64,000 bases of DNA from Curvibacter sp. PD_MW3 (lineage in GTDB: Bacteria > Pseudomonadota > Gammaproteobacteria > Burkholderiales > Burkholderiaceae_C), in the NCBI GenBank assembly GCA_002633085.1, contig NSIV01000003.1, forward strand, positions 186,001 to 250,000, given 5' to 3'. Of the stretch, positions 46,092-55,690 are shown piece after piece. The notes below the pieces were generated by a model. That model saw only the letters and a list, made by a program, of their open reading frames with translations, was not told the origin of the DNA and searched no databases. The position numbers were made by a program, and so were the translations under genes. Within the stretch, counting starts at the first letter, position 1, and each line of letters starts with the position of its first letter.

Positions 46092-47321
46092 CTAGCGCGG
46101 GGCGGTGAGGCGGTCGCCAACCCGAACCCCGTCGGTGATGTCCAGAATCAGGGCGTAGGAGAGCTTCTCGAAGGTCTTGAAGACCATCAGCAGGCCGTTG
46201 CGCTCGTCCGGCAGCTTGATCTGCGGCCGTGCGGGGTCGGTCTTGTCGACCAGTTGCTGGCCGTCCTTGAGGATGGCCATGACGTGGCCGCTCTCGATGC
46301 CGTCGCGCCGACCGCGGTTGATCACCACCACCTGGTTCTGTGCCGCGTTGACCACGGCACTGCCGTAGACTGACACGATGCGGCCGCTGACCACGCCGCT
46401 GGGCGCGCGCGGCGTGTAGCTGGGGAATTCGCGTTCCGGTTCCGGCAGCATGCGGTCGCCGACGCGCATCTCTTCTTTGGTGCTGATGACGTCAATGGTG
46501 GCCGGCACGATGACGTTTTGCAGCTTGCCATCGCGGTTCTCGGTGTCCTGCGTCGATTCACCGCGGACCAGTTCGGCTTTGCCGAGGAACTGGGCCTCGT
46601 AGCCCAGGACTTCGCCGGTGGTCGGGTCTTTCAGCGGGGTGGCATTGCGGAAGACGCGCCAGCGCTGGGTCTTGTTCTTGTCGTCCAGCAAGGGCATGCC
46701 GCTGGGGCCGCGTGCGTAGGCGCGGTCGCCGCGGCTGAGCATGACACGGTTTTCCTGCGTGGCCACGATGCGCGGCGCGCTGCTCAGTTCGCTTTCTTCC
46801 ACGATCACCGGCTCGGCCAGGAACGGTTCAATGGCACGGGTCTGCAGCGTTGTCAGGGCGTCGCTCGTTTTCTCGCTGCGCACGCGTGGCGACAGGCGCA
46901 CGGTTGCCAGGTCGACGGGTTCGCCGTTGGCCCCGTCAGCCAAGCGCAGCTTGGCAAGGCCACCGCTCTTGTCCAGCACCAGCCGCTGGCCGGGGTAGAT
47001 CAGGTGCGGGTTGCGGATGTCGTCCAGGTTCATGCCCCACAACTCGGGCCAGCGCCAGGGGCTGCGTAGGAACAGGGAGGAAATGGCCCACAAGGTGTCG
47101 CCGCTTTTGATGGTGTAGCTGTCGGGGGCGTCGGGTGCCAGTTCGCTCAAAGGGACGCCCGCTTGGGCGACCTGTTTGGCGGTGGCGCTCTGGGCCGGGG
47201 TGACGGGGTATTTCTGGCCCCAGGCGGCGCCACTCAGCAGGCAGACGCTCAAAGTGGCCAGGGCGGTTATTGTGATACCGGGTTTTGCCATCAGATGTCG
47301 TGTCATATCGTGTTGTTTCAC
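46092..47321 (-). CDS. LysM-domain exported protein
   Basis: Secreted or envelope peptidoglycan-binding protein, 409 residues. Start is GTG 47321 or, equally likely, ATG 47306 (MTRHLMAKPGITI). A signal peptide (TALATLSVCLLSGAAWG) is followed by one LysM domain (about 65-115: DSYTIKSGDTLWAISSLFL, GMNLDDIRNPHLIYPGQRLVL). The C-terminal 200 residues are a conserved beta-rich region (DVISTKEEMRVGDRMLPE, VVINRGRRDGIESGHVMAI). The gene is the customary upstream neighbour of dprA and divergent from def in many proteobacteria. Precise function unknown. Confidence 0.88.
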   Translation of the reverse strand: MKQHDMTRHLMAKPGITITALATLSVCLLSGAAWGQKYPVTPAQSATAKQVAQAGVPLSELAPDAPDSYTIKSGDTLWAISSLFLRSPWRWPELWGMNLDDIRNPHLIYPGQRLVLDKSGGLAKLRLADGANGEPVDLATVRLSPRVRSEKTSDALTTLQTRAIEPFLAEPVIVEESELSSAPRIVATQENRVMLSRGDRAYARGPSGMPLLDDKNKTQRWRVFRNATPLKDPTTGEVLGYEAQFLGKAELVRGESTQDTENRDGKLQNVIVPATIDVISTKEEMRVGDRMLPEPEREFPSYTPRAPSGVVSGRIVSVYGSAVVNAAQNQVVVINRGRRDGIESGHVMAILKDGQQLVDKTDPARPQIKLPDERNGLLMVFKTFEKLSYALILDITDGVRVGDRLTAPR

Positions 47322-47497
47322 TAGGCCCTCCCCGGGCGGCTCTCGGGCGGCAGAGATGGCTCAGTTTGCCCGGTCAGGTCTTGATAAATCACGCGCGATT
47401 TTGCGCCCAAGCCCTTGATCGGGCAATGATTTTTGCCCTCTGTTACTGCTGTGGTTACCAAAAGTAGCGAAAATAACGACATCTTTCATCTGAATTT

Positions 47498-48007
47498 ATG
47501 GCCCTGCTTCCCATTCTCTGTTTCCCCGATCCGCGACTGCACAAAGTGGCCCAGCCCGTGCAGGCGGTGGACGCGCGCATCAAGACGCTGATCGCCGACA
47601 TGTTCGAAACCATGTACCACGCACATGGCATCGGTCTGGCGGCGACGCAGATCGATGTGCATGAGCGCCTGATCGTGATCGACATCTCCGAAGAGCGCGA
47701 CCAGCCCTTGGTGCTGATCAACCCCGAGATCACCTGGGCCAGTGCCGAGATGAAGGTCAACGACGAAGGCTGCCTGTCGGTGCCGGGCATCTACGACGGC
47801 GTCGAGCGCCACGAGGCCGTGCATGTGCGCGCGCTCGACGGCGAGGGCCAGATGCGCGTGATCGAGGCCGATGGCCTGCTGGCCGTCTGCATCCAGCACG
47901 AGATGGACCATCTGCTGGGCAAGGTGTTTGTCGAGTACCTGTCGCCGCTCAAGCGCAACCGCATCAAGACCAAGATGCTCAAGGCGCAGCGCGAGGAACG
48001 GCGTTGA
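47498..48007 (+). CDS. def: Peptide deformylase
   Basis: Removes the formyl group from nascent N-terminal methionine. The 169-residue metalloenzyme has all three motifs: [14 protein letters not shown] (metal ligand Cys92) and QHEMDH (His134, His138). Divergent from the LysM gene over 176 bp and overlapping fmt by 4 bases (TTGA). Confidence 0.97.
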   Translation: MALLPILCFPDPRLHKVAQPVQAVDARIKTLIADMFETMYHAHGIGLAATQIDVHERLIVIDISEERDQPLVLINPEITWASAEMKVNDEGCLSVPGIYDGVERHEAVHVRALDGEGQMRVIEADGLLAVCIQHEMDHLLGKVFVEYLSPLKRNRIKTKMLKAQREERR

Positions 48008-48963
48008 GGGTCATCTTTGCCGGCACGCCCGAGTTTGCCCGGGTCGCGCTGGAGCGGCTGCACGCCGCCGGCTTCGACATCCCGCTGGTATTGACGCAAC
48101 CCGACCGACCGGCCGGCCGCGGCATGAAGCTGCAGGCCTCGCCGGTCAAGCAGTTCGCGCTCGATCACGGCATTGCCGTGGCGCAACCGCACAGCCTGCG
48201 GCTGGACGGCAAATACCCGGACGAGGCAGCTGCGGCGCGCGCCGCCATTGAAGCGGCGCAGGCCGACGTGATGGTGGTGGCCGCCTATGGCCTGATCCTG
48301 CCGCAGTGGGTGCTGGATACACCGCGCTTGGGTTGTTTGAATATCCACGCGTCTTTGCTGCCGCGCTGGCGCGGTGCGGCACCGATCCACCGCGCCATCG
48401 AGGCCGGTGATGCCGAGACCGGCGTCACCATCATGCAGATGGATGCCGGGCTGGACACTGGGGCCATGCTGCTGGTCGAGAAGTTGGTGATTGCGCCCGA
48501 GGACAGCACCGGCAGCCTGCACGACAAGCTGGCCGTGCTCGGCGGCCGCATGATCGTCGAGGTGCTGGAGCTGGCGGCCTGCGGTGGTCTGCATGCAGTG
48601 CCGCAGCCTGCCGACGGCGTGACCTACGCGCACAAGATCGAGAAACACGAAGCGGCCATCGACTGGACATTGCCGGCCGAGGTGATTGCCCGGCGCATCC
48701 GTGCTTTCAATCCATTCCCCGGCGCTGCGACGGTATGTCAGGGTGAAGTCATCAAGCTCTGGAGCTGCGAAATTGATAGCGCCTCGCGCCTATCTGACAA
48801 GGCGCCAGGCACGATTTTGTCTGCAGACCAGACGGGTGTGGCGGTGCAGTGTGGTCTGGGCGTGTTGCGGCTGACCGAGCTGCAGCGTTCCGGTGGCAAA
48901 CGCTTGGCGGCGACCGAGTTCCTGCGCGGTTTCGCCTTGTCGACCGGCACTGTGCTCGGTTGA
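48004..48963 (+). CDS. fmt: Methionyl-tRNA formyltransferase
   Basis: Formylates Met-tRNA for initiation. The start is TTG 48004, overlapping the def stop, giving [16 protein letters not shown]; no other start keeps this conserved N-terminus. Other motifs are [18 protein letters not shown] and [21 protein letters not shown] with the catalytic Asn/His. The C-terminal OB-like domain has FNPFPGA and [15 protein letters not shown] copy of a dispersed repeat (48763-48819) lies in frame and encodes the loop [19 protein letters not shown], a variable surface region in the family. The protein stays full-length (319 residues). Confidence 0.97.
   Translation: MRVIFAGTPEFARVALERLHAAGFDIPLVLTQPDRPAGRGMKLQASPVKQFALDHGIAVAQPHSLRLDGKYPDEAAAARAAIEAAQADVMVVAAYGLILPQWVLDTPRLGCLNIHASLLPRWRGAAPIHRAIEAGDAETGVTIMQMDAGLDTGAMLLVEKLVIAPEDSTGSLHDKLAVLGGRMIVEVLELAACGGLHAVPQPADGVTYAHKIEKHEAAIDWTLPAEVIARRIRAFNPFPGAATVCQGEVIKLWSCEIDSASRLSDKAPGTILSADQTGVAVQCGLGVLRLTELQRSGGKRLAATEFLRGFALSTGTVLG
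48763..48819 (-). repeat. Dispersed repeat (copy 3) embedded in fmt
   Basis: The 18-bp core-like AGCTGCGAAATTGATAGC (48763-48780) is followed after 3 bases by a 34-base segment (48784-48817) that matches the reverse complement of 38354-38387 at 27 of 34 positions. The segment shares TCGCGC, a 13-base block and the closing CGATTT with that copy. It is in frame with fmt and adds no stop. Confidence 0.75.
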
Positions 48964-48974
48964 GGGCACCGGCC

Positions 48975-49706
48975 ATGTCTCCTGTGCGGCAGTTGCTGCG
49001 TCATCCCGAATACCGCTACGGCCTGCGCGACGCGATGTCGGTGGCACCGGGCCTGGCGGCCTGGGGCCTGATGACTGGTGTGGCCATGGTCAAGTCCGGC
49101 ATGAGCCTGGTCGAGTCGGTGGCCATGACGCTGCTGGTCTACGCCGGCAGTTCGCAACTGGCGGCCATCCCCTTGATCGCCGCCGGGGCCCCGGTGCTGG
49201 TGATCCTGGCCACCTCGTTCTGCGTCAACCTGCGCTTCGTTGTCTTCAGTGCCCACATGCGGGCTTACCTGATGCACCTGCCGCGGCGCTGGCGGCTGTT
49301 CGTCGGTTACCTGACGGCCGACCTCAGCTATGTGATGTTCACCAAGCGTTACCACCAGCCACCGCAGAACCAAGCTGAGCAGCAGGCGCAACTGGCCTAC
49401 CTGCTGGGCAGCGCCACCACCAACTGGACCAGTTGGCAGGGCGCCAGCCTGCTGGGCATTGCTCTGGCGCATTCGGTGCCGATGCACTGGGGCCTGAGTT
49501 TTGCCGGCATCCTGGCCTTGCTGGGCGTGGCTTGCTCGCTGGCCTCCAGCCGGCTGCGCGTGGTGTCGGCCGGCGTGGCAGGCGCGGCCGCGGTGGCGGC
49601 CTTCGCCCTGCCCTTCAAGCTCAACATCGTGGTGGCGATTGCGGCGGCGGTGGCGCTGGCGTTGCTGCTGGAAAAGACGCCGCTGGCGCACAAGGAGCGC
49701 GCATGA
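48975..49706 (+). CDS. azlC: AzlC family branched-chain amino-acid exporter subunit
   Basis: Inner-membrane permease; with AzlD it exports branched-chain amino acids or analogues (BrnFE/AzlCD type). 243 residues from ATG 48975, 11 bases after the fmt stop. Family motifs: GLRDAMSVAPGLAAWGLMTGVAM, LVYAGSSQLAAIPLI and TSFCVNLRFVVFSAHMRAYL. About seven hydrophobic segments. Coupled to azlD by ATGA overlap. Confidence 0.92.
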   Translation: MSPVRQLLRHPEYRYGLRDAMSVAPGLAAWGLMTGVAMVKSGMSLVESVAMTLLVYAGSSQLAAIPLIAAGAPVLVILATSFCVNLRFVVFSAHMRAYLMHLPRRWRLFVGYLTADLSYVMFTKRYHQPPQNQAEQQAQLAYLLGSATTNWTSWQGASLLGIALAHSVPMHWGLSFAGILALLGVACSLASSRLRVVSAGVAGAAAVAAFALPFKLNIVVAIAAAVALALLLEKTPLAHKERA

Positions 49707-50050
49707 ACAGCACCGATGTCTGGACCCTGGGCGTGATCGTCGGCCTGGCGGCGGTGACCGTCATCACACGCTCCTTCTTCTTCATGTCCAGCAAGCCCTG
49801 GAGTTTGCCGCACTGGGCGCAGCGTGGCCTGCAGTACGCGCCGATTGCCGCGTTGTCGGCCGTCATCGTGCCGGAAATGGTCATGACCCAGGGGCAACTG
49901 GTGAGCACCTGGCAGGATGCGCGCCTGTTTGCCGTGGCGGCTGGTACCGCCTGGTTCTTTTGGCGCCGCGGCAGCGGGCAGGTGGTGCTGGGCACCATCG
50001 TGGTCGGCATGGCGGTCTATCTGCCGCTGCACCTCGGCCTGGGCTGGTAA
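49703..50050 (+). CDS. azlD: AzlD family small permease subunit
   Basis: 115-residue membrane protein with four helices ([69 protein letters not shown]). It is the small partner of AzlC, overlapping it by 4 bases. The TRSFFFM and [14 protein letters not shown] motifs are typical of the family. Followed after 97 bp by pgk. Confidence 0.9.
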   Translation: MNSTDVWTLGVIVGLAAVTVITRSFFFMSSKPWSLPHWAQRGLQYAPIAALSAVIVPEMVMTQGQLVSTWQDARLFAVAAGTAWFFWRRGSGQVVLGTIVVGMAVYLPLHLGLGW

Positions 50051-50147
50051 GCCGCACGACAGGGCGCGGCCTAAAATTACGGGTTTCGCGCGCCAGCCGC
50101 CAGGCCTGGCCCGCGCCCCGGTTTTCCAACTCTTCGTTTCAACCACC

Positions 50148-51341
50148 ATGAACTTCATCCGCTTCCAGGATTTGTGCGCACAGGGCCAAGCTGCCGGCAA
50201 GCGCGTCTTCATTCGTGCCGACCTCAACGTGCCGCAGGACGACAGTGGCGCCATCACGGAAGACACCCGCATCCGTGCCTCCCTCCCCTGCATCCAGATG
50301 GCGCTGGACGCCGGTGCCGCCGTCATGGTGACCTCGCATCTGGGCCGCCCTACCGAGGGCGAGTTCAAGCCCGAAGACTCGCTGGCCCCGGTGGCCCGGC
50401 GCATGGCCGAGCTGCTCGGTCGTGACGTGCCGCTGGTTTCGAATTGGACCGACGGCGTGAGCGTGGCCCCCGGCCAGCTCGTCATGCTGGAGAACTGCCG
50501 CCTCAACAAGGGCGAGAAGAAAAACAATGAAGAGCTCGCCCGGAAGATGGCCGCCCTGTGCGACATCTTTGTGCACGACGCCTTCGGTACCGCCCACCGC
50601 GCCGAGGCTTCCACCTATGGCATTGCCCAGTTCGCTGCGGTGGCCAGTGCCGGCCCGCTGCTGGCCGCGGAAATGGATGCCATCAGCCAGGCCCTGACGG
50701 CACCGAAGCGCCCACTGGTGGCCATCGTCGCCGGCTCCAAGGTCAGCACCAAGCTCACCATCCTCAAGAGCCTGGCCAACAACGTTGACCAGCTCATCGT
50801 CGGTGGCGGCATTGCCAACACCTTCATGCTGGCCGCCGGCCTGAAGATCGGCAAGAGCCTGGCTGAACCCGATCTGCTGGCTGAGGCCAAAGCCGTGATC
50901 GAGGTCATGGCCGCGCGCGGCGCGGAAGTGCCGATCCCGGTGGATGTGGTCACGGCCAAGGAATTCAAGGCCGATGCGGTTGCCACCATCAAGAAGGCGA
51001 CCGAGGTGGCCGACGACGACCTGATCCTGGACATCGGTCCTGAGACCGCCAAGAAGCTGGCTCAGCAGCTCAAGGCGGCCGGCACCATCGTCTGGAACGG
51101 CCCGGTCGGCGTGTTCGAGTTTGCCGCTTTCGAAAACGGCACCAAGGTGATTGCCCAGGCGATTGCCGAATCGAGCGCCTTCAGCATTGCCGGCGGTGGC
51201 GACACTCTGGCAGCAATTGCCAAGTACGGCATCGAGAAAGAGGTGGGCTACATCTCGACCGGTGGCGGTGCTTTCCTGGAAGTGCTGGAGGGCAAGACGC
51301 TGCCGGCCTTCGAGATCCTGCAGAAGCGGGCCAACGGTTGA
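50148..51341 (+). CDS. pgk: Phosphoglycerate kinase
   Basis: Glycolytic/gluconeogenic enzyme making ATP from 1,3-bisphosphoglycerate. 397 residues from ATG 50148 ([17 protein letters not shown]). Motifs: RADLNVPQD (substrate), [23 protein letters not shown], and the C-terminal nucleotide site [15 protein letters not shown] and [10 protein letters not shown]. The frame open upstream of 50148 overlaps azlD and is not coding. First of the pgk-pyk-fba glycolytic group. Confidence 0.98.
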   Translation: MNFIRFQDLCAQGQAAGKRVFIRADLNVPQDDSGAITEDTRIRASLPCIQMALDAGAAVMVTSHLGRPTEGEFKPEDSLAPVARRMAELLGRDVPLVSNWTDGVSVAPGQLVMLENCRLNKGEKKNNEELARKMAALCDIFVHDAFGTAHRAEASTYGIAQFAAVASAGPLLAAEMDAISQALTAPKRPLVAIVAGSKVSTKLTILKSLANNVDQLIVGGGIANTFMLAAGLKIGKSLAEPDLLAEAKAVIEVMAARGAEVPIPVDVVTAKEFKADAVATIKKATEVADDDLILDIGPETAKKLAQQLKAAGTIVWNGPVGVFEFAAFENGTKVIAQAIAESSAFSIAGGGDTLAAIAKYGIEKEVGYISTGGGAFLEVLEGKTLPAFEILQKRANG

Positions 51342-51353
51342 CCGGTTCCTGCT

Positions 51354-51608
51354 TCAGGCGGTGCGGCCGGCGGCAGGTGCGCGCAAGGCGTTGTTGAGCT
51401 GATCAACGACTTCCGCCCAGTCCGCATCGCCCAGCAGTTCCTCTCGCAACATGGCCGCTTGTGCGGCCGTCCAGAACGGCGCATCGGCCAATGCCACGTT
51501 GGCCGCCAGCGGCGAGTGCGCGCTGACAAAGGCCCGAATCCCGTCGGGATCGGACGGCAGGCCGAGTTGCGCGAACAGTTCCGAGAATCGGTGGTGAGAC
51601 TTTTGCAT
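51354..51608 (-). CDS. DUF2789 family protein
   Basis: 84-residue protein starting MQKSHHRFSELFAQLGLPSD with an aaggag RBS just upstream on the minus strand. It has HSPLAANVALADAPFWTAAQ and GDADWAEVVDQLNNALR, which match the DUF2789 family as I know it. Function unknown, probably cytosolic. It is the only minus-strand gene in the pgk-pyk-fba run, with stop only 12 bp from the pgk stop. Confidence 0.8.
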   Translation of the reverse strand: MQKSHHRFSELFAQLGLPSDPDGIRAFVSAHSPLAANVALADAPFWTAAQAAMLREELLGDADWAEVVDQLNNALRAPAAGRTA

Positions 51609-51765
51609 GGGGGCTCCTTGTCTGGGCAGAAATCCGGAACAGACGCGGACAGTGTCCCGCTTTTTCGTCTGTCGCGCCACGGGGTGCTCGGGGGGCGGTC
51701 GCTTGTTGTTCCTGTGTAACTAATTTCGTGTAAAAATAGAAACTAAGTTACAAGGAGACAGACAT

Positions 51766-53199
51766 ATGACGCGTCGTGCGACCAAGATTGTTGCCACCCT
51801 CGGCCCCGCTTCCAGTGACCCGGCCCTGCTTGAACAGATGATCCGTGCCGGGGTCAATGTGGTGCGCCTGAACTTCAGCCATGGCAAGGCACAGGACCAC
51901 ATCGACCGCGCCCGCCTGGTGCGGGAAGCGGCTGCCCGCGCCGGACGCGAAGTGGCCATCATGGCCGACCTGCAGGGTCCGAAAATCCGCGTCGGCAAGT
52001 TTGCCGACGGCAAGGTCATGCTGGAAACCGGCCAAAAATTCATTCTTGACGCCACGCGCACCGAGCCAGGTGATGCCAGTGCCGTGGGCCTGGACTACAA
52101 GGAACTGCCGCGCGACGTGAAGGCCGGCGACGTGCTGTTGCTCAACGACGGCCTGATCACCATGAAGGTCGAAGCCGTCAAGGGCGAGGCGGTGCATGCC
52201 GTGGTGACCATGGGCGGTGAGCTGTCCAACAACAAGGGCATCAACAAGAAAGGCGGCGGCCTGACGGCGCCGGCCCTGACCGCCAAGGACATGGAAGACA
52301 TCAAGACCGCGATGAGCTTCCAGGCCGACTACGTGGCAGTGAGCTTCCCGCAGAACGCCACCGACATGGAAATGGCGCGCCAGCTGTGCAATGTGGCGGC
52401 CGCCGAGTACAACCACAAGCCGCACCTGATCGCCAAGATCGAGCGCGCCGAGGCGATTCCGAAACTGGAAGAAATCCTGCGCGCCAGCGACAGCATCATG
52501 GTGGCGCGCGGCGACCTGGCGATCGAGGTCGGCAACGCCGCCGTGCCGGCACTGCAAAAACGCATGATCCGCATGGCGCACGAGATGGACAAGACGGTGA
52601 TCACCGCGACCCACATGATGGAGTCGATGATCAACAACCCGATGCCCACGCGCGCCGAGGTGAGCGACGTGGCCAATGCGGTGCTCGATGGTTCTGACGC
52701 CGTGATGACCTCGGCCGAGACCGCGGCCGGCAAGTTCCCGCTGGAAACGGTGGTCGAGATGGCCAGCGTCTGCGTGGCTGCCGAAGCCGCAGAAGACGTG
52801 GCGCTCGATGCCGACTTCAACGGCAAGACCTTCTCCCGCATCGACCAATCGATCGCCATGGGCGCGCTGTTCACGGCGCACCACCTGGGCGCCAAGGCCA
52901 TCGTGGCCTTGACCGAGAGCGGCTCCACCGCCTTGTGGATGAGCCGCCATCGCGTGCACATTCCGATCTATGCCCTGACGTCCAAGGTCGCGACGCAGCG
53001 CAAGATGGCGCTGTACCGCAACGTGACGCCCCTGTTGATGGACACCAGCGCCGACCGCGACACCGCCTTGCACGATGCCGAACAGCACCTCAAGGCACGC
53101 GGCATCATGCAGCCGGGTGACATCTACGTCATCACCTGCGGCGAACCCATGGGCTCACCGGGCGGCACCAATATGCTCAAAATCTGCCGCGTCTCCTGA
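51766..53199 (+). CDS. pyk: Pyruvate kinase
   Basis: Final glycolytic step, phosphoenolpyruvate plus ADP to pyruvate plus ATP. 477 residues. Motifs: ATLGPASSDPALLEQMIRAG, NFSHGKAQDH, the active-site LIAKIERAEAIPKLEEI with catalytic Lys, VARGDLAIEVG, TATHMMESMINNPMPTRAEV (ATHMMESM), and SAETAAGKFPLETV. Strong RBS aaggag before ATG 51766. The stop codon coincides with the left end of the inverted-repeat element at 53199-53407. Confidence 0.98.
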   Translation: MTRRATKIVATLGPASSDPALLEQMIRAGVNVVRLNFSHGKAQDHIDRARLVREAAARAGREVAIMADLQGPKIRVGKFADGKVMLETGQKFILDATRTEPGDASAVGLDYKELPRDVKAGDVLLLNDGLITMKVEAVKGEAVHAVVTMGGELSNNKGINKKGGGLTAPALTAKDMEDIKTAMSFQADYVAVSFPQNATDMEMARQLCNVAAAEYNHKPHLIAKIERAEAIPKLEEILRASDSIMVARGDLAIEVGNAAVPALQKRMIRMAHEMDKTVITATHMMESMINNPMPTRAEVSDVANAVLDGSDAVMTSAETAAGKFPLETVVEMASVCVAAEAAEDVALDADFNGKTFSRIDQSIAMGALFTAHHLGAKAIVALTESGSTALWMSRHRVHIPIYALTSKVATQRKMALYRNVTPLLMDTSADRDTALHDAEQHLKARGIMQPGDIYVITCGEPMGSPGGTNMLKICRVS

Positions 53200-53407
53200 G
53201 AACTGGTAAATAAATCTACTGCGCACCCCGATCGCAGCGTTGGGCGGTGCTGGCTTCGGCCGCTACGCTTAACTTTCGCTTTTTGCGAAAGTTAGCCTAC
53301 GCCGCAACTGCGTTGTCGGAATCCTCACGTACAGGAAGTACGTTCCGGTTCCTGCGCTCCGTCCGCCTTGCGCTCGGGTCGCTCGCTACGATTTCTTCAC
53401 CAGTTCT
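53199..53407. mobile_element. MITE-like 209-bp inverted-repeat element between pyk and fba
   Basis: The ends are inverted repeats of 18 bp with two mismatches: AGAACTGGTAAATAAATC (53199-53216) and the complement of 53390-53407 (AGAACTGGTGAAGAAATC). Inside lie a perfect 10-bp stem TAACTTTCGC/GCGAAAGTTA with TTTTT loop (53270-53294), and ACGTAC-AGGAA-GTACGT (53327-53343). Weaker symmetry (CCCGATCGCA against CCCGAGCGCA) flanks the ends. No credible ORF or transposase is present, so it would be non-autonomous. No target-site duplication was identified. I recall similar sequence between genes of other Burkholderiales, but cannot search. Confidence 0.65.
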
Positions 53408-53512
53408 GGCGATGCCTCGGTCTTGAGTCGCTGCTGGGCGATCGTGGGGGCAGCGAACGACACGCAGTGCGTGAGCGTGGGGGCCATATTCCCAGCAGGT
53501 AAAATCGGTGGC

Positions 53513-53532
53513 AGTTACCAAGTAGTTACCAA
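53513..53532 (+). promoter_or_regulatory. Tandem AGTTACCAA repeat upstream of fba (possible operator)
   Basis: AGTTACCAA occurs at 53513-53521 and again at 53524-53532, an 11-base (one helical turn) period, about 20 bases before the fba ATG. A TAAAAT box at 53500-53505 lies just upstream and could be the -10. This arrangement suits a regulator bound at the transcription start. No -35 is obvious and no regulator is known; purely positional inference. Confidence 0.35.
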
Positions 53533-53551
53533 CTTCCCCGGGGAAAACACC

Positions 53552-54616
53552 ATGGCACTCGTTTCGATGCGCGAGCTGCTGGACCATGCTGCCGCCAATG
53601 GCTACGGCATTCCGGCTTTTAACGTCAACAATCTGGAGCAGGTCCAGGCCGTCATGTCGGCTGCCGACGAAGTCGGTGCACCGGTCATCCTGCAGGCCAG
53701 CGCCGGCGCCCGCAAATACGCGGGTGAGTCCTTCATCAAGCACCTGATCCAGGCCGCTTGCGAAGCCTACCCGCACATTCCGCTGGTGATGCACCAGGAC
53801 CACGGCACCAGCCCCAAGGTCTGCCAGGGTGCCATCGAGCTGAACTTCGGCTCGGTGATGATGGACGGCTCGCTGATGGAAGACGGCAAGACCCCGGCCT
53901 CCTTCGACTACAACGTCGACGTGACGCGCAAGGTGGTCGAGATGGCGCACAAGGTCGGCGTTACGGTCGAGGGTGAACTGGGCTGCCTGGGCAACCTGGA
54001 GACCGGCGAGGCTGGCGAGGAAGACGGCATCGGTGCCGAGGGCAAGCTGGACCACAGCCAGATGCTGACCGACCCGGAAGAGGCCGCCCAGTTCGTGAAG
54101 GCCACCCAGCTCGACGCCTTGGCGATTGCCATCGGCACCAGCCACGGCGCCTACAAGTTCAGCCGTCCGCCCACCGGTGACATTCTGGCGATCTCGCGCG
54201 TGAAGGAAATCCACGCCCGCATCCCCAACACCCATCTGGTGATGCACGGCTCCTCCTCCGTGCCGCAGGAACTGCTGGCCATCATCAACCAGTACGGTGG
54301 CAAGATGAAGGAAACCTACGGCGTGCCGGTGAAGGAGATCCAGGAAGCCATTAAGTACGGCGTGCGCAAGATCAACATCGACACCGACATCCGCTTGGCC
54401 ATGACCGGCGCGGTGCGCAAGTTCCTGGCCGAGAACCCGGACAAGTTCGACGCCCGCGAGTGGCTTAAGCCGGCGCGCGAGGCTGCCAAGCTGGTCTGCA
54501 AGGCGCGTTACCTGGAGTTCGGCTGCGAAGGCCAGGCTGGCAAGATCAAGGGCGAGACCCTGCAGGTCATGGCCGCCAAGTACGCCAAGGGTGAACTGGC
54601 CCAGCTGGTGAAATAA
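53552..54616 (+). CDS. fba: Class II fructose-1,6-bisphosphate aldolase
   Basis: Zinc-dependent aldolase of glycolysis/gluconeogenesis (and the Calvin cycle in autotrophs, where it is called CbbA). 354 residues from ATG 53552 ([19 protein letters not shown]). Motifs: [16 protein letters not shown], zinc ligands in [32 protein letters not shown] and VMHGSSSVP, and [16 protein letters not shown]. Preceded by 352 non-coding bases holding the inverted-repeat element and a putative operator, and followed by an intrinsic terminator. Confidence 0.97.
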   Translation: MALVSMRELLDHAAANGYGIPAFNVNNLEQVQAVMSAADEVGAPVILQASAGARKYAGESFIKHLIQAACEAYPHIPLVMHQDHGTSPKVCQGAIELNFGSVMMDGSLMEDGKTPASFDYNVDVTRKVVEMAHKVGVTVEGELGCLGNLETGEAGEEDGIGAEGKLDHSQMLTDPEEAAQFVKATQLDALAIAIGTSHGAYKFSRPPTGDILAISRVKEIHARIPNTHLVMHGSSSVPQELLAIINQYGGKMKETYGVPVKEIQEAIKYGVRKINIDTDIRLAMTGAVRKFLAENPDKFDAREWLKPAREAAKLVCKARYLEFGCEGQAGKIKGETLQVMAAKYAKGELAQLVK

Positions 54617-54647
54617 GCCTTCCGCTCCATTCTTGCGATAATCACAG

Positions 54648-54680
54648 GCCCGGCGCAGCAGCGTCGGGCTTTTCTTTTTC
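54648..54680 (+). terminator. Rho-independent terminator after fba
   Basis: The stem GCCCGGCGC / GCGTCGGGC (54648-54656, 54661-54669; one G-T pair) with an AGCA loop is followed by TTTTCTTTTTC. It ends 10 bases before the purC start. Confidence 0.88.
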
Positions 54681-54690
54681 AAGTCCCATC

Positions 54691-55587
54691 ATGACCTCTG
54701 CTCTGCATACCTCCAGCCTGACCTCCCTGCCCCTGCTCGCACGCGGCAAGGTGCGCGACAACTACGCCGTGGGCGACGACCGCATCCTGATGGTGGCCTC
54801 GGACCGCATCAGCGCTTTCGATGTAATCATGGGCGAGCCGATCCCGGGCAAGGGCGAGCTGCTGACGCAGATGGCGCTGTTCTGGTTCGGCAAGCTGGGC
54901 CACATCTGCCCCAATCACCTGACCGGCGAGGCGCCCGAGAGCGTGGTGACGCCGGCCGAGGTGGCGCAGGTCAAAGGCCGCTCCATGCTGGTCAAGCGCC
55001 TGAAGCCGATTCCGGTGGAAGCGGTGGTGCGCGGTTATCTGGCCGGCAGCGGCTGGGCTGAGTACCAGGCCGGCCAGTCGGTCTGCGGCGTCAAGCTGCC
55101 GGCCGGCCTGCAAAACGCCAGCAAACTGCCCGAGCCGATCTACACGCCGGCGGCCAAGGCCGAAGTGGGCGAGCACGACGAGAACATCACGTTCGAGAAG
55201 ACGGTGGAGATGATCGGGCTGGATCTGGCCACCCGCATCCGCGACATTTCGATCGCCATCTACAAGGCCGCCAGCGAGATTGCGCTGACCAAGGGCATCA
55301 TCATCGCCGACACCAAGTTCGAGTTCGGCCTCGACAAGGACGGTGCGCTGGTGCTGATGGACGAGGTGCTGACACCCGACTCCTCGCGCTACTGGCCGGT
55401 GGAAGGTTACCGGGTCGGCGCCAACCCGCCGAGCTACGACAAGCAGTTCCTGCGCGACTGGCTGGAGACCGCCACCGTGGACGGCAAGCCCTGGGGCAAG
55501 ACGGCGCCGGCGCCCAAGCTGCCGGCCGAGGTGATCGAGAAGACCGCTGCCAAGTACCGCGAAGCGCTGACGCGTCTGACCGCCTGA
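54691..55587 (+). CDS. purC: Phosphoribosylaminoimidazole-succinocarboxamide (SAICAR) synthase
   Basis: Joins CAIR and aspartate using ATP in purine synthesis. 298 residues, the longer yeast-like/proteobacterial form. Motifs: [20 protein letters not shown] (nucleotide binding), [25 protein letters not shown]-like [30 protein letters not shown] and [13 protein letters not shown]. The other purine genes purE and purK lie 3 kb on, purB 37 kb back. Confidence 0.97.
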   Translation: MTSALHTSSLTSLPLLARGKVRDNYAVGDDRILMVASDRISAFDVIMGEPIPGKGELLTQMALFWFGKLGHICPNHLTGEAPESVVTPAEVAQVKGRSMLVKRLKPIPVEAVVRGYLAGSGWAEYQAGQSVCGVKLPAGLQNASKLPEPIYTPAAKAEVGEHDENITFEKTVEMIGLDLATRIRDISIAIYKAASEIALTKGIIIADTKFEFGLDKDGALVLMDEVLTPDSSRYWPVEGYRVGANPPSYDKQFLRDWLETATVDGKPWGKTAPAPKLPAEVIEKTAAKYREALTRLTA

Positions 55588-55690
55588 ACGGTGCTTGCCC
55601 GCCCCTTGGGCATGTAGTAGCGGAGTAACACCCGCGGCTGCAGAACTGCAGAAACAATGGTCCGCCAAAACCTATTTCAAGGAGACCGAC

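Noticed and set aside
51700-51765. A sigma-70 promoter before pyk (TTGTTC with TAAAAA)
   Set aside because: Spacing is 19 bases and both boxes deviate; not strong enough to annotate.
53200-53551. A short protein-coding gene in the pyk-fba gap
   Set aside because: Short open frames cross the inverted repeats, have no RBS and give repetitive Arg-rich peptides; the inverted-repeat structure explains the sequence better.
55588-55690. A terminator after purC (GCCC/GGGC) and the CTGCAG-AA-CTGCAG symmetry
   Set aside because: Stems are only four to six bases, there is no T-tract, and such symmetry is common in GC-rich DNA.
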